Source: Marchantia polymorpha subsp. ruderalis (Eukaryota; Streptophyta; Marchantiopsida; Marchantiales; Marchantiaceae). From it: a stretch of DNA of 64,000 bases. Location of the stretch: contig AP031352.1 in NCBI GenBank assembly GCA_037833965.1, forward strand, positions 1,840,501-1,904,500, written 5' to 3'. Numbering within the stretch: the stretch's first letter is position 1; each line of letters begins with the position of its first letter. The position numbers and the translations under genes are program-made. Under the pieces are notes generated by a model. That model was not told where the DNA came from. It was given only the letters and a program-made list of their open reading frames with translations, and searched no databases. Positions 20,254-30,686 of the stretch are shown in pieces.

Positions 20254-20271
20254 TGGCGCCGCTGCCGGGGA
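20254..20271 (+). promoter_or_regulatory. E3 primer-binding site, tRNA-Asp type
   Basis: TGGCGCCGCTGCCGGGGA matches the complement of the 3' end of plant tRNA-Asp(GUC), as I recall it, with one difference. Unusually it starts 22 bases after the LTR end; the spacer can form the stem AAGAAG...CTTCTT. Position and sequence fix the LTR boundary and the orientation of the element. Confidence 0.8.
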
Positions 20272-20317
20272 CAGTTGCGTCAACACCGGGGTTTTTACGA
20301 GCAGCCATGCTCGGTGA

Positions 20318-23300
20318 ATGTCGACAGGAGCTAGCGGGAGCAACCTAAGTGCGAGAGCTGCCCGCAGGTTCCGACGAGATTTAGAGAAGGCCGTGGAAGA
20401 GACACGGCGTCAAAACAAGAAAACACCAAAAAGAGTACCTAAGCCCAGTTCGGCCGACATCCTTGGGGACCCTACCCCCAGTGACTTGGAACCAAACTTG
20501 GTGCTTACAGTTCTACTAGATATTCCTTGCACGGACTTCCCTCGTGATTTAGAACCGACCGCCCGAGAACCGTCGACAGACACACCGATGGCGGACGGAC
20601 AAGCCAATGTGCGGCTACCTCAGCCGATTACTAAACATTCCTACCCAAAGTATAAAGGGAGTGGGGATGACGACGATGCAGATTCATACATCAAGTTGTT
20701 CGAATCGGTGTCCATTGCTAATCGCGAGATCGCAGACGAAGACCGACTAAGGATCTTTCCAAGTCTTCTGCGGAAGAAAGCAAGAAGTTGGTACAATCAC
20801 GAGAGCATCGATCCGACTAGGTTGACAACATGGGCCCAGCTGAAGGAGAAGTTCCTTCGACGCTTCCGCGAGCTCGGCTACGACAGTCGGGTATTGACAA
20901 AGTTGCGTAATCTGCAGCGAGAAAAGAAGGAGAGTCTGCGTGACTACACTGAGAGATTTCTGGACCTCCTTGACAGAATACCAAAAACAGGACCAGGGTC
21001 CCCTTTCTCGGTACAGCAAGCTGTGGATTGGTACGTGACTGGCTCAACTCGGGAGATGGAGACCTTTTGCCGACGCAGCAAGTGCGATACTATTGAGGAT
21101 GTGATTCCATCGGGCGAAGCCTTCGAGACTTCCACTCTCAACCGAAGAGGGAGAGAGAGACGTGAGTCAAAGGAGCAAAAACCGAAGGGAGGGCGAAGAC
21201 GACGCAGGGGTTCAACTCCGTCCTCGGAAGAACCGTCCTCGGACGAGAACCGTTCCTCATCCGAAGAAGAGGAAACCTCATCGTCGGAGGAAGAGAAGAA
21301 GAGAAAGAAGCATGGGGCAGCGAAGAAGTGTGGTAACCCACTTTTTGTTTTTCGCCGGAACTAAAACATTTTTGATTAGTAAGTACCGTGGTAGCAGCTG
21401 TAAATAGTAATCGGTACGCAAAGCCAGAGTAAAAAGAGGATCGAGGACAGTCAAGGGGTTTTGGGCTTAGGCCACAGTGGAACGCTTGGAATGGAACGGG
21501 CGGTTCACGCTGCAGGACTCGCTTCGAGCACCTTTGGCGGTAGATCACTCATAACTTCCTCAATTCTTAGCGCCTTGAGTTACTTAGGGTCTTGTTGAAA
21601 AGAGCTCGACGCGTTCGTTCTAACGAGCCCAACAACGCCTGGAACGGATGAGGACTCAGGGAGTTGTGACTGTCGGAAGATGCGAAGGAGAACGCCTACG
21701 GATAGGCGGAAGGAGTTCGTCGTCGGCAGAATATCCACCTTCGGCCCTGGATGTTCGCCTTCCGCGACGGACGTCTTCGGGTCAACTTCAAGTCGGCAAA
21801 CTCGGAGTCGGAGAACTCGGGGTCGGCGAACTCGAGGTCGGAGAACTCGGAGTTGGCAAACTTGAGGTCGGCGAACTCGAGGTCAAAGAACTTCAAGTCG
21901 GCAAACTCGGAGTCGGCAAACTTGAGGTCGGCGAACTCGAGGTCGGCGAACTTCAAGTCAGCAAACTCGGAGTCGGCAAACTTGAGGTCGGCAAACTCAA
22001 GGTCAAAGAACTTCAAGTCAGCAAACTCGGAGTCGGCAAACTTGAGGTTAGAGAACTCGGAGTCGGCGAAACATCGTGCGGGCGCCTTCGGCGATAACAG
22101 ATAACAAGCCTTCGACAGTGTGCCTTCGGCGAAGGATAAAACCGGCATAACTCTTTCAACTCGTAACGGTTTGACTCAATTAGGGTCTCGTTAGAAAGAG
22201 CTCGACGCGCTCGTTCCAACGAGCCCAAGAACTCTTGAAACGGATCAAGGATCTGTGAGTTATGGGTGTCGGGAGTGACTGTTACAAATAGGCAAAGGTG
22301 CGGAAGTGCGTCTTCGGCGGTCAACGCCTTCGGAGAACTCGGAGTCGGCGAACTTGAGGTCGGCGAACTCGAGGTCGGCGAATTTCTAGTCGGCAAACTC
22401 GGAGTCGGCGAACTCGAGGTCGGCAAACCGGATGCGGTTCAGAGATCTTGCGGAGTCCATATCTTTGCGATGGACGGTCGGATGGATGTGAAATTTGGTG
22501 GGGCCGTTGATCTCAGTCGGCCACGCATGCCTGCAAATATTCAGCCTCAGATCTCGGATGTAAAGACGCTGGCGGCTCTGTACAGTAGGCTTAGGATTCA
22601 GATTTAGGGTTAGGGTTAGATTTGGGTTGTAAGTTAGAGGGGAAGGTAGCCGCCGACTCCTCAGGTGTAGGATCTGTTGCGGCTCGCACCCTAGCGGGTA
22701 GCGTAGTGTTAGTTAGGACCTTAGAGAGTATAAAGTAGTTCAAGGCGTTTTGCCCTGGGACTCTTCCAATTTCGGAAGTGCAGATCAGGAACTCACTTTC
22801 TTGGCGTGTTTGTGCATTTTGGTCCTGGCACCACGTAGAGAAGCTGCAGCATAGCGAAGTTACCGTATGTTGCAGTTGAAGGCCTTCGGCTGAATGTTCA
22901 GAGCTAGCACCCGGTTAGAGACTTGAGTAGTGCGGATCTGCACCTGCGGGTGATTTCTGATGCTCAGAGCCGGCTGCGAGTTAGAGACTTGAACAGTTCC
23001 CCCTTACTCCTTCGAGTGACATATCCTGATTGTACTCCTACGGGAAGTTTCCCCTGAATGCCAAAGTGAAGTTTTATTACTTCGTGTAAGCCTTGGTTTG
23101 CAATTCAGGTTGTGTGTGTGTTACTGGATTGTGTCTCGGTTAAAGTTCTCAGTCGGGCCTGCACTTCTTGCGTTTGGTGTGAGTCGAGGGTGACGTCCAC
23201 GGCGTATGAAGAGGCTTCGTTCCGAAGTGGGAAGTCCAGTCCGGGTACCCTACGCTAGTTCCTGGCGGAAGGGCAGTAAAAGCCGGAGTGGGAGTCACTA

Positions 23301-25359
23301 CCTGCAGAACCTCTGAGTGAACTTTTGAGACACTTTCCCCCTGAAATCCGAAGCGGAGGTCCTGACCGACCTCCGAGTTGTGCTTTTGCCAGTTTCAGGT
23401 GTGTGTGTGTGTGTTGAGTGACTACGCTGTACTGTGCATCCTCCGAGCATCCTCCGAGTCGAGATCCTCCTCCGAGTCGAGCCTCCGAGTCGAGCACTGC
23501 AGTATTTCTGGGAGTGACAGTCGCCTGAGAATTCAAACTCTACAAAAGTCTGTTAAACGTGACACTTTTACTCTGTGTGTTGCCTCTGTCCCTGTGGGTT
23601 CGATCTTTTTACCACCATACTGCAGTTTTAGCCTTTGGTGGGTTATTACAAGAAGAAGGGCACCCGACGAGTGATTACGGACAGAGCGCCGGGAGACATA
23701 GCCTCGAAGATGGAGACCCTTGTGAAGGACTTCGCCGACCTCAAAGTTCAAGTGGTAGGCGGCCATGATCGCCGAAAATCACCCGGGAGAGTGCGGGCGA
23801 ACTTGTGGTGCACTACGTGCGGAGCGGTGGGACATGCGAACACCGAGTGTCTTACCACCCGTCCGTCATATCCAGTTAACGCAGTAGAGTGGGCACAACC
23901 GTACTATGGAGAACACCCCCAGTACTATGGAGAGGCGAGCGAAGAGACAGCCTACGCCGTCCAGTCGGTCCCCACCCCTACTGCAATGCAAGTTCCACGA
24001 TATCATCCGGTGGATCGGGCCACTACGGTATCCGTGAGGCGGAGAGCACCTCCAGGGACGTTTGACCCACCGCCACCGCGAGCTTGTTATAATTGTGGGG
24101 AAGTTGGACACTTCTCACCGCAGTGCCCCCATCCAAAAAGGCGAAACGATTATGTCCCGACATGTAGTAACTGCAAGAAGACCGGGCATACTGCGCCAGA
24201 GTGTGATCAGCCACCAGTTCCTCGGCCATCGGTACGATTTGTGACCACTCCTGCCAAGGAGGACGTCCAAGTTAACCAGGTCGAAGTAGGTTCGGACGGA
24301 AATGACGAAGATGAAGAATGGCCGGCTGAAGAGGTTATGTGCGCACGAGTCGAAACTCGTAGTTCCAAGAAATCGAAGGAACAAGAGCGCGACACTCGCA
24401 AGCACGAACGGAGAGCCGACGACCGGACGGGAAAAGGGAAGGAGAAGGCATCCACAAAAGTCTTCGGTTACGCGAGAAGCACCAGCAGTGCGCAGGAAGC
24501 GATCCGCACTCAAAAGGACCCACCGCGGCCAGACTTGTCACCCTCCTTTGGGGTGAAGTTGGCAGCCACTTTGGAACCTCGCAGGGCGTCGTTCCCGACT
24601 CCTGCGACCCAACGCGTCCACTATGACTTAGTCGAAGATCTCGGGAGTCAGAAAGTGAACATCACGTTCAACCAGCTTCTTGAGGACAACAAGACGTATC
24701 GAAGGATGTTGATGCTTTCGTTACGACGTCCGCGGAAGCCACGCGCATCCAAATCCTCTCAAGTGTATCAAGTGGCCAGCGAAGACCAAGGGCCACCAGA
24801 GATCGATGTGGAAATAGCAGGGTGTTGTGTGCGCAGGGTACCAGTAGACTCTGGGTCAGGAGTCAACATAATGACGAAGGACACCGCAAGAGCCTTGGGG
24901 TTCAGTCAATACGAACCCTCGAGGCGTGTGCTGAGATTAGCGGATCAGACGAGGAGAATGCCTGCAAGTATGCTGCGCAATGTCAAAACGATCATCGGTG
25001 GTGCAGACTTTTGGTTGACTTATATCATCCTTCAACCGATGATGAAGCAAGGCTATGACGTTCTGCTCGGGCGACCATGGCTGTATGGCGCACAAGTCCG
25101 ATGTGACTGGCGTAGACATCGCCTTAAGTTTCCCCATCCTTCGGAGCCGACCAAGACCATCACGGTGCCCTGGAATAAGGTCCGACACGAAGGAGAGACC
25201 CCATCAACAAGTGCGGGTTACACATCGGGTGTGGACAGTGATTCGACCGCGCGATCGGATTCCAGTGACACTGAATCCGATTATTTCGTGGGATTCGTTG
25301 CCTTCTGTTCGGTGGAAGAAGAAGAAGAGCCGGAAGCTATTCAGCCGGAGGACGAATAG
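20318..25359 (+). CDS. E3 gag-protease ORF, interrupted by solo C LTR
   Basis: ATG 20318 (MSTGASGS) begins about 45 bases after the primer-binding site; a 13-codon overlapping upstream ORF starts at 20307. Coding parts are 20318-21328 and 23656-25359. The insertion plus duplicated target adds 2327 bases, and frames match once it is removed (about 904 aa). Order: capsid-like retrotransposon gag region (~100-280); a charged Ser/Glu linker; three CCHC zinc knuckles (CTTCGAVGHANTEC, CYNCGEVGHFSPQC, CSNCKKTGHTAPEC); and an aspartic protease with DSGSGVNIM and a LLGRPW flap-distal motif. Gag packages the RNA and the protease matures the polyprotein. Compared with E2, 88 bases are missing between the knuckles and the protease at about 24492. 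The ORF ends with TAG in a readthrough-like context. Confidence 0.9.
21549..21669. repeat. Dyad module, first copy in C LTR
   Basis: CATAACTTCCTC ... TTGTTGAAAAGAGCTCGACGC ... GTTCTAACGAG ... GAGTTGTGA. The stem has mismatches. Confidence 0.75.
21784..22070. repeat. 15-bp tandem array with 60-bp higher-order period
   Basis: About 19 units of the type CTCGGAGTCGGCAAA / CTTGAGGTCGGCGAA, with a four-unit (60-bp) super-repeat in the middle. Because 15 is a multiple of three, every frame is repetitive. The antisense frame is open from ATG at 22148 to 21696 and reads as five-residue units of the form ADLKF/ADSEF. Confidence 0.9.
22146..22265. repeat. Dyad module, second copy in C LTR
   Basis: CATAACTCTTTC to GAGTTATGG. 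Stem TCGTTAGAA/TTCCAACGA around AGAGCTCGACGCGCTCG. Confidence 0.8.
22331..22432. repeat. Second 15-bp tandem array in C LTR
   Basis: About six units of the same CTCGGAGTCGGCGAA type as at 21784-22070, just after the second dyad module. Confidence 0.85.
22729..22757 (+). promoter_or_regulatory. Solo C LTR TATA box and hairpin
   Basis: TATAAAG 22729-22735 and CAAGGC-gtttt-GCCCTGG starting at 22741, in the same relative position as in A and B LTRs. Confidence 0.7.
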
Positions 25360-25365
25360 CAATTA
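25357..25365 (+). promoter_or_regulatory. UAG-CAA-UUA readthrough-type stop between gag-protease and pol
   Basis: The stop TAG is followed by CAA TTA, matching the CAR-YYA leaky context known from tobacco mosaic virus. The next codons stay in the same frame with no stop until pol (recognisable RT from about 25560), so a single readthrough would give Gag-Pro-Pol. Functional readthrough is inferred. Confidence 0.7.
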
Positions 25366-26822
25366 ACGGTAGGACTGGGAAGGAGTGAGACGAGTCACAC
25401 CGAGGGCATTGTCGACCCTAGTGACTGTCACGAAGTACAACTCAGTCCCGACAAGTGCTTGAAGGTATCAAGCACAGTGAGAGGAGACGAGCTAAGGGAG
25501 GTACAGGCATTCCTTAGCCATTATGTCGACGTCTTCGCCTGGAAGATCGAAGACATGAAGGGGATACCTGCACGGTATGGGGAACACCGTATCGATTTAC
25601 TGGACGAAGCGTACGTCATACGTAGGACCATACGTCAGCGCCAGTATCGCCTCAACCCAAAATACTCCTTGCTAGTTAAGGAGGAGATAGATAAGTACCT
25701 GAGCGCTGGTATTATTTACCCAGTGCTCAGCAGTGAATGGGTATCGCCGATTGTTATCGTACCCAAGAAGTTGACGGGTAAGATACGAGTGTGTCAGGAT
25801 TTCCGGAAGTTGAATGCAGCAACACGCAAAGATCATCACCCGTTGCCGTTCACGGATGCCATTTTAGACCATGTCGCAGGACATGAATGCTATAGCTTCC
25901 TGGACGGGTTCTCAGGTTACAATCAGGTGTCTATCCGGGAACAGGACAAGGATAAAACTACGTTCACAACCGACTGGGGAACTTACGCATACCACAAGAT
26001 GCCCTTCGGTCTGTGCAACGCACCTGCCACCTTTCAGCGGATGATGACCAATATCTTTCAGGAGCAACTGAGGAAGTTCTTGGAAATATTCATAGATGAC
26101 TTCTGTGTCTTTGGGAAGCGGTCTAAACACCTAAGTCACCTGAAGCAGACCTTTGATAAATGTAGGGAGAGCAGTTTATCGCTGCATCCCGAGAAGTGCT
26201 TTTTCTTTATGACTAGTGGGATCTTGTTGGGCCATCGGGTCTCGGCAGACGGCATTGCGGTGGACATCGAGAAGGTCAAGGTTATACTCGAGCTTGAGCC
26301 ACTCACGAATCTAAGAGAGCTACGAGCATTCCTGGGTCATGTGGGCTACTACCGAAGATTCATACACCTGTATGCAACACTGGCGGCCGACCTGACCAAG
26401 TTGTTGAAGAAGGACGAGCCGTATGCTTGGAGTGCGAACCAGCAGTCAGCATTCGAGGCTCTTAAAGCAAAACTCACGACTGCTCCAGTGCTAAGGAGTC
26501 CAGACTGGAATCGACCATTCCATGTTTACGTCGACACATCTGCATTCGCCATCGGTGTAGTACTGAGCCAAAAGGATGACAACAAAAAGGACTATCCGAT
26601 CTATTTCGCGAGCCGTCAGCTCTCTCTAGCAGAGAGGAAGTACACCACGACGGAGAGAGAAGCGTTGGGGATGGTGTACTCCTGTAAAAAGTTCCGACAC
26701 TACCTAATCTGCTACGAGTTTGTGTTCCATGTGGATCACTACGCATTGCAACACCTAGTCAAGAAAGCCGATCTACCCGGTCGGATAGCGAGATGGGTGC
26801 TGTTGCTACAAGAGTTCACCTA
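25360..26822 (+). pseudogene. E3 pol, RT and RNase H only (3' deleted)
   Basis: Continuous with gag-protease except for the UAG. RT shows RVCQDFRKLNAATRKDHHPLPF, MPFGLCNAPATFQ and catalytic IDDF. RNase H shows YVDTSAFAIG, TEREALGMV and WVLLLQEFT. The protein is colinear with E1 pol, including the part of RT missing at the window edge. After TTCACCTA (26822) the sequence jumps into LTR sequence, so integrase is lost. There is no internal stop before that point. Confidence 0.93.
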
Positions 26823-27024
26823 AGTGTTACGCTGCACTGTGCGACCTCCGAGTGCGCTCCGAGTGGACACTTGCAGTATTTCTGGGAGTGACAGTCGCCT
26901 GAGAATTCAAACTCCTCAATAGTCTGTTAAACGTGACACTTTGTACCCTGTGTGTTCCTCTGTCCCTGTGGGTTCGACCTTTCTACCACTATATTGCAGT
27001 TTTAGCCTTTAGTGGGTTATTACA
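26823..27024 (+). mobile_element. E3 3' LTR remnant (202 bp)
   Basis: Starts at GTGTTACGCTGCACTG, just after the GT microsatellite of the intact LTR, and runs to GGGTTATTACA. It is followed by the CGGAG duplication, so it is the true right end of E3. Confidence 0.9.
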
Positions 27025-28736
27025 CGGAGGTCGCACAGTGCAGCGTAACACACACACACACACACACCTGAAACTACAGAAACACAACCCAGAGATCCGT
27101 TAGGACCTCTACTCAAGATTTTAGGGGGAAAGTCTCTCAAGAGTACACTCAGCGAAGCTGCGGGTAGTGACTTCCAACTCCGGCTTTTACAACGCTTCCA
27201 CTAGCTTGCTGCTAGCGTAGGAAACCCAGTTTGGACTGCCTACTTCGGATCGAAGTCACTCATGCGCGGTGAACAACACTCTAAACTCACGAAACGCGCA
27301 GAGAACACAGGTTCGCACAGAAGGACTTACTGAGAAATATTCCAGTAACACAATAACAGTCTATTGAAGAGTTTGAATTCTCAGGCACTTGTCATTCCCA
27401 GAAATACTACAGGGGTTACCCTGAAGGCACCTGCTGCAGCGTAACCTGAATTTACAACCAAGGCTTACACGAAGTAACAAAACTTCACTTTGGCATTCAG
27501 GGGAAAAATCCCGAAGGAGTACAATCAGAAAGAAACACTCGAAGGTGTAGGGGCGAAACTGTTCAAGTATCTAACTAGTCACTGGCTCTGAGCATCGGCA
27601 GTCACCCGCAGGTGCAGATCCGAACTACTCAAGTCTCTAACCAATGTGCTAGCTCTGAACATTCGGCCGAAGGCCTTCAGCTACAAAATGCGGAACGCTA
27701 AGTTGTAACTCCTCATGCGTGGTGACAGAACTCAAGGACACAAACACGCAAAGGAAATGGATTCCTGATCTGCACTTCTGAGTTTGGGAAAGAACCCAAG
27801 GCAAAACGCCTTGAACTATTTTATACCTTCTAAGTCCTAACTAGCACTACACTGTACTACGCTACACGCCTGCACGGAACCACGCTACACTACACTCCGC
27901 GGAACCTGTGCTACGTCTCCTGCGCGACGGACTGCCGCACACTAACTCCCTACCCTGCCAGTCTTCCGCTCGACTGCGCAGTCCCAACCGCTGCAACGCC
28001 GCGGACACCTCCACTTCGAGGGTGCACATGGTATCCCGCGCCTTCGACAGAAAAGCGTCGAGCTTCTTTGCTACCTTCCGCCGACTCCTGCTGTCGCCTG
28101 TCAACAACCCGGCTGCGCGAACTTTAAACTCACGTAGTGTGAGTTTCTCCTGCGCCGCCACTTCCCAGTGGGCGTAGCCCTTGAGACAGTGGGCGACACG
28201 CCTCGCCGTCTCCTCCTTCGTGCGATCTGCCTCTCGCCTGCGATCCTCTTCAATTACCACTAATTGCGATTCGGCCTCAGCACGCTGCGATCTCAATTCG
28301 CCACACTCTGACTGTAGCCTGCGGATTAAATCCTCATCCGCCTGCCGTGCGAGCTGACACTCCGCCAACAACCGCGTCTGTCGCATGAGCTCTTCTGACA
28401 GAATCTGATTCTGAGTTTTCTTAGACATCAATTCCTGCGTGGTCTGCAACACATCCCTGGTGAGCTCTTCCACTCTATCCTTCCGCCGCTTGTCGAGGGC
28501 GTGCGCTTTCCTCTCAAGGTTGTACTGCCCCCATAAACAGGCATGCCTCTCCTTCAATTCCCTCAACTCCTGGTCCACCCTAGCTAGTAGCTTGCTGGTG
28601 TGGACTTTAGTGCGAGTCCGCTTGCGCACTAATTCGATGTAAGATCCCGGCTGAAGTGGGTCGGCGTATTTATCGATTTTGCGATCCAAGTACCTCAGCA
28701 ACGGAATCACCTGCTAAGAGAGCGCCGCCGCCGGCG
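27025..28736 (-). mobile_element. E2 LTR segment (R-U5, TATA, C-terminal part of ORF)
   Basis: Continues the antisense LTR broken at 14916: microsatellite, duplicated leader units, promoter at 27797-27825 and the coiled-coil part of the LTR ORF. It ends at the CGGCG duplicated by E4. Confidence 0.92.
27797..27825 (-). promoter_or_regulatory. E2 LTR TATA box and hairpin (antisense)
   Basis: TTTTATA 27819-27825 is TATAAAA on the minus strand, with the hairpin CAAGGC-aaaac-GCCTTG at 27797-27813. This B-type LTR carries the A-type stem pair, another paired change. Confidence 0.75.
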
Positions 28737-28971
28737 TGTGAGCACAAAATTGTGCTCACATGTCTTTTTAACCTTGTGAGAGTTAAAGTTTTAGATTTAA
28801 GCTCTTGCAAAATTATGCTCGGAGTTTTCTGGAAGTTTTGGTAAGATTAGGAGTTGGTGTAATAGCTAGTAGGCAAAGGTCCGGAACGGGGCTTTCAGGG
28901 CAGGGTCTCCGGCGAAGAGCCTTCGGTGAAGTTCCTTCGGGGAAAGGCCTTCGGCGAAACAGTGAAACCCT

Positions 28972-29710
28972 CATAACGTTTTCAATGTGTGACTCCTTGA
29001 CTCAATTAGTGTCTCCTTGGAAAGAGCTCGCAACGCTCGTTCCAACGAGACCAAGAACTCTTCAAACGGATGAGGAATCACTGAGTTGTGAGTGTCGGAA
29101 GTTACTGATGGAAAGGGTTGAGGCAAGTCCGGCTGCGAACGTCTCCGGCTGCGAACGTCTTCGGCTCCGGACGTCTCCGGCTGCGAACGTCTTCCGCTCC
29201 GGACGTCTCCGGCTTCGGACGACTTCGCGACAATTGCGAGCAGGCCTTCGGCGAACTCGGGGTCGGCGGACTCCGAGCCGGTGAACATCGTGCAAGGGCC
29301 ATCGGCGAAACAGTAAACTCGGCATATCTTTTTCATTTGTTAACGGTTTGATTTGATTACGGTCTTGTTGGAAAGAGCTCGCGACGCTCGTTCCAACGAG
29401 ACCAAGAACTCTACAAACGGATAAGGCGTCACTGAGTTATGAGCGTCGAAAGCGGCAGATAGGGTAGGACAACATCCAACCGGAAGACATCAAACCGGAA
29501 GACATCAAACCGGCGAACATTGTGCCGGCGCCTTCGGCGATAACAGGTAACAGGCCTTCGGCGGTGTGCCTTCGGCTAAGGGTAAAACAGGCATAACTTT
29601 CTCAATTCATAACGGTTTGACCCAGTTAGGGTCTCGTTGGAAAGAGCTCAACCTGGTCGTTCCAACGAGCCCACGAACTTGTGAAACGGAGCTAGGATCT
29701 GTGAGTTATG
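28972..29710. repeat. Three dyad modules in E4 5' LTR
   Basis: Copies at 28972-29092, 29323-29443 and 29592-29710. Each has TTGGAAAGAGCTC, then GTTCCAACGAG, and ends in GAGTTATG/GAGTTGTG. The third has the stem CTCGTTGGAA/TTCCAACGAG. This family is otherwise unrelated to the A/B/C LTRs. Confidence 0.85.
29125..29222. repeat. 16-bp tandem array in E4 5' LTR
   Basis: Units GGCTGCGAACGTCTCC / GGCTCCGGACGTCTTC, about six copies. The 3' LTR array has one unit more. Confidence 0.85.
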
Positions 29711-30655
29711 GGTGTCGGGTGTGACTGTTATGGATAAGCAAAGGTGTGGTCGTGCGTCTTTGGCGGGTGGATGCCTTCGGCGGTGCGCGGAAGAGGATTC
29801 CCTCCGGCGGAGATCGGGTGGTCTGGAATGTAGAACGTGCAGGTGTGGCAGCGGCGGCGGCGTGAAGTCAAGTGGGGAAGGCAAGACGACGGTGCATGTA
29901 GTCGCGCAAGGGGAGTAGGCAGCTACCCATCATTGCGAGTGTTGCATTTCAGGTGGGCTGTGTGTGTCTCGGCCTTGAACTTCGAAGTGGGGAGTTCGGC
30001 CTGGGAACGGAGAGCTGGTGGTGTGCGTGTGTGGAGACGGAAGTGGTGAGAATTAGGAGGGGAGTGTGGAGAGTTCGAAGTAGGAGGAAGCAAACTCTCG
30101 TGGGTGGAGAGTCGTATCAGAGAGTGAAATTTGAGTGGGATCTGAGATTGAAGTGTAACATCTGTGAGTGGGATCTGAGATCAGAGTGGAAGATCTGAGA
30201 ATGGGAGCTGAGAGTGAAGTGAAATCTGAGACTGAGATCTGACAGTCGGAATCTGAATTTGACACTGAAAAGGCAAAGTTGAATATGAGAGAGGAATCTG
30301 GTGGGGTCTGAAGGTGGAAGCTGAGAAATCGACACTGCGGTCTGAGTAAGAATTGGGAGTGGGACTGGGATCTAGGATAGACCACAGCGGCTGTGGTGTT
30401 GAAAAAGTCACCCAGAGTTGAGTTAGATCTTTATGTAACAAAGAGTTTGTCTGCTGCCCTTGTGGAGATAGCAGACAGCAAGTTATCATTTTCCGTTCTG
30501 GATAATTGTCTGTGAACGAGCAAGTGTTTATGATCTTGTTGTCTTGGATACACTTTGAGCACATGGCTTGCGATCAGAGAAGTTAGATTATGGGAGTTCG
30601 AACCCCCACCCGGACTACAAACGCTGAAGGGTGGGAAGGTTTGGCTCACATAAAA

Positions 30656-30673
30656 TGGTGCGTCTGCCGGGAG
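30656..30673 (+). promoter_or_regulatory. E4 primer-binding site, tRNA-Gly(UCC) type
   Basis: TGGTGCGTCTGCCGGGAG starts five bases after the LTR. Its complement fits, from memory, the 3' end of plant tRNA-Gly(UCC). It differs from the tRNA-Asp site of E3, confirming a separate family. Confidence 0.75.
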
Positions 30674-30686
30674 CCTGATCTTGTAA

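Larger units (their letters stand above)
21329..23650 (+). mobile_element. Solo LTR, subfamily C (2322 bp), no ORF
   Basis: Starts TGTGGTAACCCAC and ends GTGGGTTATTACA, with the perfect duplication AGAAG (21324-21328 and 23651-23655). Its head resembles A and B, and its TATA-R-U5 part (about 22690-23650) is close to A. The ~3 kb gene-bearing part is absent; in its place are two dyad modules and 15-bp tandem arrays. It splits E3 gag. Confidence 0.93.
14917..27024 (+). mobile_element. E3, giant-LTR Ty3/gypsy element with 3' deletion
   Basis: Flanked by CGGAG (14912-14916 and 27025-27029). Contents: complete 5' LTR 14917-20231; primer-binding site 20254; gag-protease 20318-25359 (split by the solo C LTR); an in-frame UAG; and pol to 26822. 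A deletion joins the end of RNase H directly to the last ~200 bp of the 3' LTR, removing integrase, the polypurine tract and most of the 3' LTR. E3 cannot be autonomous. Confidence 0.93.
28737..30650 (+). mobile_element. E4 5' LTR (1914 bp)
   Basis: Starts with a perfect palindrome (arms TGTGAGCACAA and TTGTGCTCACA, AA between) and ends GGCTCACA. It contains three dyad modules, a 16-bp tandem array (29125-29222) and a purine-rich 3' part with repeated GATCTGAG-like words (30100-30330). Small ORFs inside look non-coding. I see no clear TATA box. Confidence 0.95.

Noticed and set aside
20254..20271. tRNA gene
   Set aside because: Only the 18-base complement of a tRNA 3' end is present; no cloverleaf or promoter boxes.
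21784..22070. CRISPR-like regular repeats
   Set aside because: Units are 15 bp, contiguous and degenerate, with no spacers; a plant tandem array.
22600..22622. Telomere-like TTTAGGGTTAGGGTTAG in the C LTR
   Set aside because: Only two to three units within a clearly bounded LTR; not a telomere or an interstitial telomeric block.
26823..27024. Independent LTR fragment inserted after E3 pol
   Set aside because: It is followed by the CGGAG duplication matching 14912-14916, so it is the truncated 3' LTR of E3 itself.
27025..28736. Inverted LTR pair at 26823-28736 as a designed palindrome or foldback element
   Set aside because: The right half is the continuation of the E2 LTR interrupted at 14916; the head-to-head arrangement is accidental.
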